DNA of 64,000 nt. Source: an uncultured beta proteobacterium. GTDB taxonomy: Bacteria; Pseudomonadota; Gammaproteobacteria; Burkholderiales; SG8-41. The translations under genes were made by a program, and so were the position numbers. Positions 8,574 to 16,681 of the stretch are shown here, piece after piece (within the stretch, counting starts at the first letter, position 1; each line of letters opens with the position of its first letter). The notes beneath the pieces are model-generated. The model was not told the DNA's origin. It did not search any database and saw only the letters and a list, made by a program, of their open reading frames with translations. Location of the stretch: positions 124,001 through 188,000 of the forward strand of contig CAITMU010000105.1 of assembly GCA_903893565.1 (NCBI GenBank), written 5' to 3'.

Positions 8574-9572
8574 ATGATCCCGATTCATTCTCTTTATTTG
8601 AAACATTGTAGATTATTAATCCTTGGTTTTTTTGCAATGCTCACAGCTTTCAACCCATTTCTTTCTGCAAAGGCGCAACTGTCTGAGCGCCCCATCCGTT
8701 GGATTGTTCCTTTTTCCCCAGGTGGGGGCACTGATATTGCCGCTCGAATTTATGCACCTGAAATGAGCCGACTACTGGAACGCGCGGTCATTATCGATAA
8801 TCGCCCTGGAGCGGCAGGTGCCATGGGTGTTGATCTTTGCGCTCAATCAGCACCCGATGGACACACCCTTTGCTTAATCTCCGCGTCCCATGCCATTAAC
8901 TCAGCCTCTAATCCTAATCTGCCATATGATTTAACAAACTCTTTGCGTGGCATATCCCAAATCACTGCCGCTTTTTTAGTCTTAGTGATCAACAGTCATT
9001 TGCCAGTCACTCAATTAAAAGACTTTATCACTCAATTACAGACCCACCCCGGCTCTTTTAACTTTGGCTCCTCTGGCACAGGCGGCATTAGCCATCTGGC
9101 TGGCGTACTCTTTAGTCGCATTACCCTTACCCAATCCACACATATTCCTTATCGAGGGGAGGCGGCTGCCCTGACGGATCTACTGGGGGGAAGCACTCAA
9201 TTTCAGTTTGCCTCCCCACTCAATGCAGGGCCACACATCAGTAGCGGTCGACTCAAAGCGCTAGCTGTCACTGGCAAGCAACGATCAACCGCAAGCCCCG
9301 AGCTGCCGACACTATCGGAGCTCGGACTCAAAGGTTATGAAGTCAGTCAATGGTATGGTGTAGTGGCCACTCGCAAGAGCACCCAAATTATTGTCCAAAC
9401 GCTATCTGATGCGATCAATAAGGCAGGTAACAAAGCGGAATTGAATAAACGATTACGTCAAGATGGACTAGAACCAGTGACGAACTCTCCAGCCTTATTT
9501 GATCATTATATTAAAAGTGAAGTGTCAAAGTGGAAGGATTTAATACATCAAAGTGGACTGAATTTAAAATAA
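8574..9572 (+). CDS. Bug family receptor, stand-alone
   Basis: 332 aa. The signal peptide spans about residues 12-34 (LLILGFFAMLTAFNPFLSAKA). The mature protein starts with RPIRWIVPFSPGGGTDIAAR, a textbook first loop, then IIDNRPGAAGAMG and a somewhat unusual CAQSAPDGHTLCLIS with two extra cysteines. SHLPVTQLKDFI and HIPYRGEAAALTDLLGG follow. There is no enzyme partner on its strand; both flanking genes run the other way. The preceding 247 bp are AT-rich and could hold its promoter, but I see no clear operator. Confidence 0.92.
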   Translation: MIPIHSLYLKHCRLLILGFFAMLTAFNPFLSAKAQLSERPIRWIVPFSPGGGTDIAARIYAPEMSRLLERAVIIDNRPGAAGAMGVDLCAQSAPDGHTLCLISASHAINSASNPNLPYDLTNSLRGISQITAAFLVLVINSHLPVTQLKDFITQLQTHPGSFNFGSSGTGGISHLAGVLFSRITLTQSTHIPYRGEAAALTDLLGGSTQFQFASPLNAGPHISSGRLKALAVTGKQRSTASPELPTLSELGLKGYEVSQWYGVVATRKSTQIIVQTLSDAINKAGNKAELNKRLRQDGLEPVTNSPALFDHYIKSEVSKWKDLIHQSGLNLK

Positions 9573-9899
9573 ATGCAAGTCATCCACTTCGGGTCCTTCC
9601 AGCGTTGCCCACTGCTTAATGAATTAAGATCATTGCGCCTTCAGTGGCGCGTATTCCTTGCTTAAGCGCTCTGCCGCCCACTCCAAGGCTTCCCGCTTTC
9701 AGCTGAATTTTTCAGCCGCTGGTATTTATTTTAATAGTGTTGCTACTCAGCCCAGATTAATCCCTATTTCAGGATCTTTAATGAGGGCATTTTAACCGGA
9801 TGCAATAAAGAAAATTTTTCTGCTGTTTGTTTCCGAAACACAGCACTGAAAATTTTTCCTACTCAATCGTCTAACGCTGTCAAAAAAAAGGATTACCCT
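9573..9899. other. Intergenic stretch with hairpin and a possible gene-tail remnant
   Basis: A 327-bp gap between a Bug gene and a small membrane-protein gene that converge here. It holds the hairpin annotated separately. On the minus strand around 9630-9695 a short frame reads EALEWAAERLSKEYAPLKAQ before a stop, which looks protein-like and may be the tail of a decayed gene, but I cannot assign it to a family. Nothing else is recognisable. Confidence 0.5.
9811..9860. terminator. Probable bidirectional terminator hairpin
   Basis: TGCTGT (9821-9826) pairs with ACAGCA (9840-9845) and GTTT (9829-9832) with AAAC (9836-9839) around a CCG loop. The hairpin is flanked on both sides by a copy of GAAAATTTTTC. 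A/T runs on both sides and the position between convergent genes suggest a two-way terminator; the T-tracts are imperfect. Confidence 0.45.
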
Positions 9900-10139
9900 T
9901 TATTTTTTGTCGTCGTCATTTTTCTTTCTCATCATGCTCCAAATAAACCAGATGGTTCCGCCAACCGCCAAAACCAGAAAAATGATAATACCAACATAAT
10001 TGGGCTCCGTCGGGATAGGAGCATCTTGGACGTCAGCATGGGCCAAACCTAGAATAGCAAATGAAAACAACACACTAAGAAATTTAAACAATGAAATGCC
10101 CCTGAAAGAAAAACCTGAAAATCTTGGCAAAATTGCCAT
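9900..10139 (-). CDS. Small membrane protein with signal-like N-terminus
   Basis: 79 aa. A first hydrophobic segment (residues about 18-36, ending LAHA) looks like a cleavable signal. It is followed by a short polar linker rich in Pro and acidic residues, one transmembrane helix (about residues 49-70, YVGIIIFLVLAVGGTIWFIW) and a charged MRKKNDDDKK tail. The predicted mature protein is a single-pass inner-membrane peptide with an N-out tail. I do not recognise a function. Its stop is close to the hairpin downstream. The protein-like composition and clear topology argue that it is real. Confidence 0.7.
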   Translation of the reverse strand: MAILPRFSGFSFRGISLFKFLSVLFSFAILGLAHADVQDAPIPTEPNYVGIIIFLVLAVGGTIWFIWSMMRKKNDDDKK

Positions 10140-10357
10140 TACAAACGCGATAAGGTTGTATCGCTCACATTTCGTAAGTCACTTGAGTCTCTCAATATAG
10201 GCTTACTTGAACCTTACATCGAAAGTAAAGAAAAACTCAGGCCCTTTCTTTCAAAATAAATCACCCAAACAAAAAAACCTTTACAACGATGATCCATCGC
10301 CTAAAAAACCAAGGCATAATCCCCACTTTTCTATTTTAGGGATATTTAAGGAACATC

Positions 10358-10702
10358 ATGACAATTACCACGACTCCTAGCGGTTTAATCATAGAAGAAC
10401 TTACCATTGGTGAAGGTGAGGAGGCCATCAAAGGACAAGGGGTTGTCGTGCACTACTCCGGTTGGCTCGAATCAGGTAAGAGCTTTGATTCCAGCAAAGA
10501 TCGTGACGAACCCTTTAGTTTCTCACTAGGAGTCGGGCACGTCATAAAGGGCTGGGATGAAGGCGTCCAAGGAATGAAAGTCGGTGGCAAACGCAAACTG
10601 ACCATTCCCCCTGAATTAGGCTACGGGGCACGCGGCGCTGGCGGCGTCATCCCACCGAACGCAACACTCATTTTCGAAGTCGAATTACTCGAAGTTGATT
10701 GA
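10358..10702 (+). CDS. FKBP-type peptidyl-prolyl cis-trans isomerase
   Basis: 114 aa, a single complete FKBP domain. [21 protein letters not shown] (in part), [20 protein letters not shown] and the [24 protein letters not shown] end are characteristic, including the active-site Asp (FDSS), the VI-KGWD strand and the Tyr of GYG. There is no signal peptide, so it is cytoplasmic and should assist proline-limited folding. It is a single gene preceded by an AAGGA ribosome site. Most organisms in this group have a small cytoplasmic FKBP of this size. Confidence 0.96.
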   Translation: MTITTTPSGLIIEELTIGEGEEAIKGQGVVVHYSGWLESGKSFDSSKDRDEPFSFSLGVGHVIKGWDEGVQGMKVGGKRKLTIPPELGYGARGAGGVIPPNATLIFEVELLEVD

Positions 10703-10812
10703 TACTTCAGATAGCGTATGAAATCAGTTCAGCTGGCCTTTATGCCGTTAATGAAGCCAAACAAAACCCATTTCATACAACACTCTAATGATTTGCTCGT
10801 TGGTTTGCGTGT

Positions 10813-11745
10813 TTAGTCACCCAAGCCAGCAAACAATGGGGTGCTCAGATAGCGCTCGCCGAAAGAGGCAATAATCACCACAATGAGGCGGCCCTGGCTC
10901 GTCGATCGACGAGCCACTTCGATGGCGGCCCACATCGCTGCGCCCGAAGAAATGCCCACTAACAAACCTTCCTCTTTGGCCATGCGCTGCGCCATCAAGA
11001 TCGCATCATCATTTTTTACGCGTATGACTTCATCATACACCTTAGTGTTAAGCACCTTAGGCACAAACCCTGCGCCAATGCCTTGCAAAGGATGTGGGCC
11101 CGGCTGACCTCCCGACAAAACAGCCGAAGCATCGGGCTCAACCGCCACACATTGAAACGTAGGTTTACGTGCCTTTAACACTTCCCCTATCCCCGTAATA
11201 GTCCCACCGGTGCCAATCCCGCTAATCAAAATATCGGCCTTCCCATCCGTATCACGCCAAATTTCTTCGGCAGTCGTTAATCGGTGTACGGCTGGATTGG
11301 CAGGGTTTTCAAATTGCTGTAATACAAGATAACGAGGATCAGCCGCTGCCATTTCTTCCGCTTTTTTAATGGCGCCATTCATCCGCTCTGATCCCGGCGT
11401 CAACACTAACTGCGCGCCATATCCACGCAACAACATGCGCCGCTCTTTGCTCATGGTATCTGGCATCACGATCGTGCAAGCATAGCCCCGAGCAGCACAC
11501 ACCATCGCCAATCCAATACCGGTATTACCGCTAGTCGGCTCTAAAATGATGGTGTCAGGACGAATTTTTCCCGCCTTCTCTGCCGCCTCAATCATAGATA
11601 AACCAATTCGGTCTTTTACACTATGTCCAGGATTTTGATATTCAAGCTTAACCACTACGGTTCCAACGCAATCTTTAGCAATTCGATTCACACGCACCAA
11701 GGGTGTGTTGCCAATTAATTCCGTCACATTATTAGCGATCTTCAT
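10813..11745 (-). CDS. cysK: Cysteine synthase A (O-acetylserine sulfhydrylase)
   Basis: 310 aa from the ATG preceded by GGAGGAGTGAGG; the frame is open for 57 more codons upstream, but that part has no homology features. [12 protein letters not shown] opens the fold, and [11 protein letters not shown] carries the PLP lysine in the usual NPxxSVKDR context. [11 protein letters not shown] binds the substrate carboxylate, [14 protein letters not shown] the PLP phosphate, and VGISSGAA closes. It makes cysteine from O-acetylserine and sulfide. The C-terminus is conventional ([16 protein letters not shown]). It is divergent from the csp gene across a 456-bp gap. Confidence 0.95.
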   Translation of the reverse strand: MKIANNVTELIGNTPLVRVNRIAKDCVGTVVVKLEYQNPGHSVKDRIGLSMIEAAEKAGKIRPDTIILEPTSGNTGIGLAMVCAARGYACTIVMPDTMSKERRMLLRGYGAQLVLTPGSERMNGAIKKAEEMAAADPRYLVLQQFENPANPAVHRLTTAEEIWRDTDGKADILISGIGTGGTITGIGEVLKARKPTFQCVAVEPDASAVLSGGQPGPHPLQGIGAGFVPKVLNTKVYDEVIRVKNDDAILMAQRMAKEEGLLVGISSGAAMWAAIEVARRSTSQGRLIVVIIASFGERYLSTPLFAGLGD

Positions 11746-12201
11746 AATCCTCACTCCTCCAAAAACGATTAAAAAAGTAACCCTATCCTTTAACTTCCCC
11801 TGAACAATGACCCTCAAGGGATGAATTTGTTGCAAATTAGCATCAATATCTTTGTTTGGGAACGCTATTTTTACCCTCAAAAACCAGTCATTAAAAGCCA
11901 ATAACGAAAAAATCAAGTCTTAAAGTGTCAATTTTAGGTATTTTTTTTCACCAAAATCAATTAAAACCATGATTTAATTGAAATAAATGATTAGAGAAAA
12001 AATAATTATTCGAAATTCGAACCCCAGCACCCAAAAAACCAATTATGTGTATAATTATGAACGGTGTTAGATTTCCGAGTGCTAAGGGTTTGGATTTTCA
12101 GTTGTTGTTGGATGTTCGTCCTTGGGAAGCTTTGAGACCTAAACATTGGAGGGGATGTTCCCCTGAATTACTCAACTCTAAATCTTTAAGGAACGTGCAC
12201 A
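11746..12201. other. Divergent intergenic region holding the csp promoter and leader
   Basis: The cysK half is AT-rich (11935-12010 is mostly A and T). The csp half contains the TATAAT noted separately and about 140 bases of probable untranslated leader with a small AGGGGA-TGT-TCCCCT hairpin at 12150-12164. A TTCGAA-containing stretch near 12010 superficially resembles a tRNA T-loop but lacks a stem. Confidence 0.5.
12050..12055 (+). promoter_or_regulatory. Candidate -10 box for the cold-shock gene
   Basis: A perfect TATAAT lies 147 bases before the csp start. No good -35 is seen at the usual spacing. A start near 12062 would give a leader of about 140 bases, comparable with the long leaders of cspA-type mRNAs. 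Confidence 0.4.
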
Positions 12202-12408
12202 ATGGCAACTGGTACAGTGAAATGGTTTAACGATGCTAAGGGCTTTGGTTTTATTACTCCCGATGGCGGCGGCGAAGATCTTTTTGCCCATTTCTCAGCA
12301 ATTAACATGTCAGGCTTCAAAAGCTTGAAAGAAGGTCAGAAAGTGACCTTTGACATTACCGACGGCAACAAAGGAAAAAAACAAGCTAGCAATATTCAAG
12401 CTGCCTAG
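12202..12408 (+). CDS. CspA-family cold-shock protein
   Basis: 68 aa, a complete single cold-shock domain. [18 protein letters not shown] contains RNP1 (KGFGFI) and [10 protein letters not shown] corresponds to RNP2. It is an RNA and single-stranded DNA binding chaperone. An AAGGA stands 10 bases before the ATG. A separate 61-aa frame starting at 12045 overlaps the leader and the start of this gene; I regard it as chance. The gene is followed within 20 bases by a strong terminator, so it is monocistronic. It is similar to but clearly distinct from the second cold-shock gene at 14064. Confidence 0.97.
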   Translation: MATGTVKWFNDAKGFGFITPDGGGEDLFAHFSAINMSGFKSLKEGQKVTFDITDGNKGKKQASNIQAA

Positions 12409-12425
12409 TCGATTTCTGTTTGTGT

Positions 12426-12453
12426 AAAAGCCGGGCTTTTGCCCGGCTTTTTT
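12426..12453 (+). terminator. Rho-independent terminator of csp
   Basis: AAGCCGGGC, a TTTT loop, GCCCGGCTT, then a run of T. This is a textbook intrinsic terminator 17 bases after the csp stop. Confidence 0.93.
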
Positions 12454-12613
12454 CATTGCCCTTTACCTCAATTGCCGTCCCTTTTTTGATCGACCTTCTT
12501 TGTAATAATTTTCTCTCCAGGTTCGATCAAGCCTCAGTCATTTTTCAAGTCGGATGACCTACGACTGCCTTGCCCCACCCTGCGTCACCTTTTCCTCTTA
12601 AGATTGGATTCAC

Positions 12614-13861
12614 GTGCCAACCCCTTCTGTGCCTTTAGCTGCCTTAGGTTTCCGTGATTTTCGTTTGCTCTTGATCAGCACCTTTTGTTCAACCGCAGGT
12701 CAATGGTTACAACAAGCAACTCTCGGTTGGGTAGTCTACGACCTAACTCACTCAGGTGCCATACTGGGTGCCGTGCTCTCCATGCGCGCGCTACCTATGC
12801 TACTACTCGGTCCCGTTGCTGGTGTATTGGCCGACCGCTTTGATAGACGACGTGCATTGGCTTTCAGTCAACTACTGATGGTCGTCATCTCTTTTGCTCT
12901 CGCCTACCTACTGGCTGCTCAAAAATTACAGGTATGGCACTTATTTGCCTTCACACTGTTGGCTGGCGTGGGCATGGTGTTTGACCGAACACTACGCAAC
13001 ACTTTAGTGTTTGCCACCTTACCGCGCGATACTGTGGCCAACGGGGTAGCCCTTAATAGCATTGCCTTTAGCCTGATGCGAACCCTAGGACCTGCCAGTG
13101 CGGGATTTTTGATTGCTTGGGTGGGAGCGGCTTGGAACTTTACACTTCAAGGGATACTGGCTATCGGGGTTGGGGTTTTTGCCTTACTACTCAACACCCC
13201 CTTTGAAAGTGAGCGCAAATCCTCACCGAAAAGCCTAGGCACCGACCTGATGGGTGGACTTCATTATGCCCTCAGTGACCCTGTGGCTCGTTTACTCATG
13301 CTCGTTGGCATGGTTCCAGCCCTACTGTTAATTCCTTCCTTTAGCGCTCTGATGCCCGTTTTTGCCGTTAAGGTCTTTCACACCGGCCCCGAGGGTCTCG
13401 GTCTTTTATTGTCTTCGGTCGGCATTGGTGGCGTTTTAGGTGGACTGGCATCCGTGTGGACCACCCGCCTAGAAAAAGTGGGGCTCACACTGGTAATAGC
13501 GGTATTGGTTTTCGCCATGGCCTTGATCGGCTTTGCTTTGAGTAGCAATATTTACATGGCCACCTTTTTCTTAGTCATTGCTGGGGCCGCTGAAATGATC
13601 AATATGAGCAGTAGTCATACGGCCATCCAAATGAGCGCACCTATCGAGTTACGAGGGCGTGTAGCAGGCTTATTGCCGATTTTTCCGGCACTCATGGCGC
13701 TGGGCGCCTTGAGTACGGGTGCTTGCGCTGACTGGCTAGGGCCTGCCTCTGCCGTCATTGGCTTATCGGTGTCAGCAGCGCTTATCGTTATCCTAGCCTG
13801 GCTTCGTTCACCCCAATTACGTGCATTAAGCCTTTCGCAAATGACCCAAACTTTGAAATAA
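12614..13861 (+). CDS. MFS transporter (EntS/DUF894-like exporter)
   Basis: 415 aa with about twelve hydrophobic helices. LGFRDFRLLLISTFCSTAGQ at the N-terminus, GVLADRFDRRRAL as the cytoplasmic loop 2-3 motif of major facilitator proteins, and the GRVAGLLPIFPALMALGA segment late in the protein are typical of the subgroup that includes the enterobactin exporter EntS. It is probably a proton-driven exporter in the inner membrane; the substrate is unknown. It begins with GTG and has no obvious partner genes, lying between two cold-shock genes. Confidence 0.88.
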   Translation: MPTPSVPLAALGFRDFRLLLISTFCSTAGQWLQQATLGWVVYDLTHSGAILGAVLSMRALPMLLLGPVAGVLADRFDRRRALAFSQLLMVVISFALAYLLAAQKLQVWHLFAFTLLAGVGMVFDRTLRNTLVFATLPRDTVANGVALNSIAFSLMRTLGPASAGFLIAWVGAAWNFTLQGILAIGVGVFALLLNTPFESERKSSPKSLGTDLMGGLHYALSDPVARLLMLVGMVPALLLIPSFSALMPVFAVKVFHTGPEGLGLLLSSVGIGGVLGGLASVWTTRLEKVGLTLVIAVLVFAMALIGFALSSNIYMATFFLVIAGAAEMINMSSSHTAIQMSAPIELRGRVAGLLPIFPALMALGALSTGACADWLGPASAVIGLSVSAALIVILAWLRSPQLRALSLSQMTQTLK

Positions 13862-14063
13862 ATCGATGCTTTATTTTTAACTCAGTGTCCGGCAACGGTT
13901 TTTCTTGCTAATTCACCAATTCACGCCCATACTGCCGCGCTCCAATTGATTGTCGGTTAGTCCCGCTCCACCCCTCAAACGGGTTTGCTTTGTTGGTCTT
14001 CCTCGATTGGTGATTTGTTGTCCTGTCCCATTGTGGGAAGGACTCAGCCCTTAAGGAGAGCGT

Positions 14064-14270
14064 ATGGCTACTGGCACTGTTAAATTTTTCAACTCCACCA
14101 AAGGCTTTGGCTTCATCGCTCCACAAGATGGATCTAAAGATGTTTTCGTTCATATTTCTGCCGTCGAGCGTGCCGGAATGCAAACATTAGCCGAAAATCA
14201 AACGGTCTCCTTTGATACCGAACGCGGCAATGATGGACGGTTTTCTGCCATTAATCTTAAAGCAGCCTAA
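14064..14270 (+). CDS. CspA-family cold-shock protein, second copy
   Basis: 68 aa; [18 protein letters not shown] holds RNP1 and [16 protein letters not shown]2. AAGGAG stands 5 bases before the ATG. The C-terminal half ([19 protein letters not shown]) differs from the first copy. It is followed at about 108 bp by infA; the cold-shock plus second-infA pair is common in beta-proteobacteria. The spacer between the two carries two hairpins without a T-tract, so readthrough into infA is plausible. A 91-aa frame on the other strand here is a shadow. Confidence 0.96.
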   Translation: MATGTVKFFNSTKGFGFIAPQDGSKDVFVHISAVERAGMQTLAENQTVSFDTERGNDGRFSAINLKAA

Positions 14271-14301
14271 TTGCGCCCCAGCGCCTTTCCATACTGACAG
14301 C

Positions 14302-14350
14302 GCCCTACTGAGTAAAAGTAGGGCGGGTCGATACGGTGTGACTGACACCG
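14302..14350 (+). promoter_or_regulatory. Two hairpins in the csp-infA spacer
   Basis: GCCCTACT (14302-14309) pairs with AGTAGGGC (14317-14324), and CGGTGT (14334-14339) with ACACCG (14345-14350). Neither is followed by a T run, so they look like RNA leader or processing structures rather than terminators. The ribosome site AAGGAG of infA follows 14 bases later. Confidence 0.55.
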
Positions 14351-14377
14351 CTTGCGCGTCCTAAGGAGAAAAATCAC

Positions 14378-14647
14378 ATGGCTAAAGAAGAAATAGTAGA
14401 ATTTGAGGGGGTCGTTAACGAAGTCTTACCCAATACGATTTTTCGTGTCACGTTGGACAATGGACATGAAGTAACCGCCTATGCCTCAGGGAAAATACGT
14501 AAACACCGTATTCGTATACTGGCCGGAGATAAAGTGACCCTAGAAATGTCCCCCTACGACATGAGCAAGGGACGCATTAGCTTTCGCCATAAAGATGAAC
14601 GGGCAACACCGCTACGTTCAGCAAAACCGAGCTACCAACGCCGCTAG
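14378..14647 (+). CDS. infA: Translation initiation factor IF-1 (second type)
   Basis: 89 aa. [41 protein letters not shown] (in part), and [27 protein letters not shown] form a complete IF-1 OB fold. IF-1 occupies the ribosomal A site during initiation. The last 15 residues ([14 protein letters not shown]) extend beyond the classic 72-residue protein; the extended form beside a cold-shock gene is the usual extra infA of beta-proteobacteria, with the main copy normally in the ribosomal protein cluster. Probably expressed together with the csp upstream. Confidence 0.94.
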   Translation: MAKEEIVEFEGVVNEVLPNTIFRVTLDNGHEVTAYASGKIRKHRIRILAGDKVTLEMSPYDMSKGRISFRHKDERATPLRSAKPSYQRR

Positions 14648-14688
14648 CTTCACACCACTGCGACTGACAGAGGGTGCCTAGGCTTTAA

Positions 14689-14930
14689 CTACTGCGCAAT
14701 CCATCCGTCATCGATGGCTAGGCTCGTGCCCGTCATTAATGTCCTCGCATCCCTTGCGCTATAGATGATCGGCGCAGCCACTTCTCCCTAGCTTGCCTAG
14801 TTGCCCCAAAGCGGTAGGCGACAATACCCATTCTTAAAACTCTCGTTTTGCAAACATCGGCGAGCAGATCGGTGTGTCTAAACCAGTAGGAACTATGGAA
14901 TTAACCCGAATATTTTTAAGTAGGCATCTT
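14689..14930 (-). pseudogene. Decayed short-chain dehydrogenase (SDR) remnant
   Basis: Read on the minus strand, one frame gives IRVNSIVPTGLDTPICSPMF, matching the SDR segment after the catalytic Tyr-Lys helix. After a stop and a frame change another frame gives GEVAAPIIYSARDARTLMTG followed by TSLAIDDGWIAQ and a stop, the classic SDR C-terminus. Internal stops (TAA after KREF, two TAGs near 14793-14805) and the lack of the N-terminal Rossmann half show it is dead. It was an NAD(P)-dependent dehydrogenase; its relation to the neighbouring Bug, which it follows on the same strand, is unknown. Confidence 0.8.
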
Positions 14931-14967
14931 AAGCGCTAACGATTTTGTCAAACCCTCCCTATCCGGT

Positions 14968-15963
14968 CTAATCGGCTTTGATCCCCGCTTGCTTCACCAC
15001 CAGCGCCCAACGTTTAATCTCGGCCTCAAGATGGGAACGAAACTCCTCTGGGCGACTCCCCACGGGTTCAGCGGCCTCAATGACGAAGTGTTGGCGAACT
15101 TCGGGTTGAAAAACCACTTTTTTTACTTCTTCATATAACTTCTGCACAACAGTTGACTGCGTGGCTATAGGACAGAGCAATCCCATCCACCCCATAAACT
15201 CATAGCCCGATAAACCCGACTCCCCCACTGTGGGCACGTCAGGAAAAGCCTGCGTTCGCTTTGCCGTGGTGAATGCTAATAATCGCAATCGGCCCTCTCG
15301 GACTTGCGGCAGGGCTGAGACGGGACTGGCAAAAGTAAATTGCACACGAGCAGCAATCGTATCTGCTAAGGCTGCGGGCACACCACGGTAAGGCACATGC
15401 ACGACTTGAATACCCGCTAACAACCGAAATAGTTCCCCGGCCAAATGCGCTGAGGTGGCATTGCCGCCTGAGCCATAATTTAAAAGACCTGGATTTTTTT
15501 TCGCTACTGCAATCAATTCCCGAACCGTTTTAGCGGGCACACCAGGATGAACCACCAAAACATTCGATTGTGTAATAGCCTGACTGATCGGTTGAAAATC
15601 ATGCAAACTATTAAAAGGTAAGTTGTGATAAACCGCTTCACGAACTGCAAGTGCAGAGGTCGTAAAGAGCAAGGTATACCCATCGGCTAGGGATTTAGCC
15701 ACCATATCCGCGCCTACAATACCCATTCGATTATCAATCACCATCAACTGCCCGAGCGAAGCAGACATTTTATTAGCCAATGCCCGTGCGATGATATCCG
15801 CCCCACCCCCGGCCTGAGAGGGGACAATCATTCGTATCGGTTTATTCGGGTATACCTGCCCCCAGGTAACGTGGCTTAACATCAAACCTCCCAGAACGAT
15901 AAACCAAGCCCTACGGTGAGCCTTTGCGAGGCTATCAAACAGTATTCTCAAACGATCACCCAT
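14968..15963 (-). CDS. Bug family receptor downstream of SDR remnant
   Basis: 331 aa. The leader has RRAWFIVLGGLMLSHVTWG, cleaved about residue 35. The first loop reads IVPSQAGGGADIIAR, and the second loop VIDNRMGIVGADMVAKS is shortened by a few residues compared with DNRxGAxGxxG in the others. It also contains HPGVPAKTVRELI, HVPYRGVPAALADTI and PTVGESGLSGYEFMGWMGLL. Its transcript would have run on into the dead SDR gene, so it may be what is left of a receptor-enzyme cassette. The short second loop could alter ligand specificity. Confidence 0.92.
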   Translation of the reverse strand: MGDRLRILFDSLAKAHRRAWFIVLGGLMLSHVTWGQVYPNKPIRMIVPSQAGGGADIIARALANKMSASLGQLMVIDNRMGIVGADMVAKSLADGYTLLFTTSALAVREAVYHNLPFNSLHDFQPISQAITQSNVLVVHPGVPAKTVRELIAVAKKNPGLLNYGSGGNATSAHLAGELFRLLAGIQVVHVPYRGVPAALADTIAARVQFTFASPVSALPQVREGRLRLLAFTTAKRTQAFPDVPTVGESGLSGYEFMGWMGLLCPIATQSTVVQKLYEEVKKVVFQPEVRQHFVIEAAEPVGSRPEEFRSHLEAEIKRWALVVKQAGIKAD

Positions 15964-16681
15964 GATCTATCCTTTGAAAAACACGCACTGAGGCTAAACT
16001 TGGCCCCCCTTACTTTTGCTGCCTGACAAACGGGGGCCGTATAATCTTGCATTTCGATTCATAGCAGATCCATCATTTTCATCGACTTCGAGTAGTCAAA
16101 AATCTTGTCCCTACCTTAAAAATCAAACATGCCCCTTAAATCTTCCTCCAAGCGTAGCGGGCTTACCAAGGCGCAGCAGTCCCAACCAAAAAAAACATTG
16201 TCGCCCATCGCGCCCAAAAGTGCTCAACACAGTACGAACCCCTTAGCTCAAACACAAAGCCGCAAAGTCTTAGGGCAACACTACCGCGCTAAATATGGGG
16301 TTAAATAAAATGCCTGTCTATCAAAGCATAACAGCACTGGACCTTGTTTTTTACAAGTCTCTTCTGACTAAGATCGCAAAAAAATACGCGAAATATTTAT
16401 TCACTCCACCTACGTCCAATCCAATCAATATTTCCCTTTACTCAGCTAGACTGGCTTACGAGCCGATCGTAGAGGCTATTGTGAACGGCCTCAGTCTCAA
16501 ACAAAGGGACTGACACCCACTTGATAAAGGCTTGACTAAAGCCCATAAAAAAGCCACTGCATTAACCTTAAAAAAGATTCTAATGCAGTGGCTAAAAGAC
16601 ATTCCCTCTTTTGAGATCAATAAAATATCATAGTCAAGAATACAAAATCACTTTGACTCGCTCGATTGACTCCTTATTTTT
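15964..16681. other. Long intergenic region with only weak small frames
   Basis: 718 bp without a convincing gene. Two overlapping plus-strand frames exist: 16129..16308 (59 aa, very basic and Gln/Ser-rich, ending QHYRAKYGVK) and 16295..16513 (72 aa). Neither has a ribosome site or a family I know. The right end holds the terminator annotated separately. A remnant origin is possible. Confidence 0.4.
16552..16593 (-). terminator. Terminator of the UGSC operon
   Basis: A perfect 13-bp inverted repeat, AGCCACTGCATTA (16552-16564) and TAATGCAGTGGCT (16581-16593), separated by 16 bases. Read on the minus strand it is followed by TTTTTT, and it lies about 90 bp past the last gene of the minus-strand operon. 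Confidence 0.8.

Noticed and set aside
9573..9899. Possible decayed solute-binding protein tail (EALEWAAERLSKEYAPLKAQ)
   Set aside because: Too short to assign to any family with confidence.
11995..12030. TTCGAA-containing stretch like a tRNA T-loop
   Set aside because: Flanking bases do not form a T-stem and no acceptor or anticodon arm is present.
12045..12230. 61-aa plus-strand frame before csp
   Set aside because: Lies in the csp leader and overlaps the gene out of frame; no ribosome site.
13908..14183. 91-aa minus-strand frame
   Set aside because: Shadow of the second cold-shock gene and its leader.
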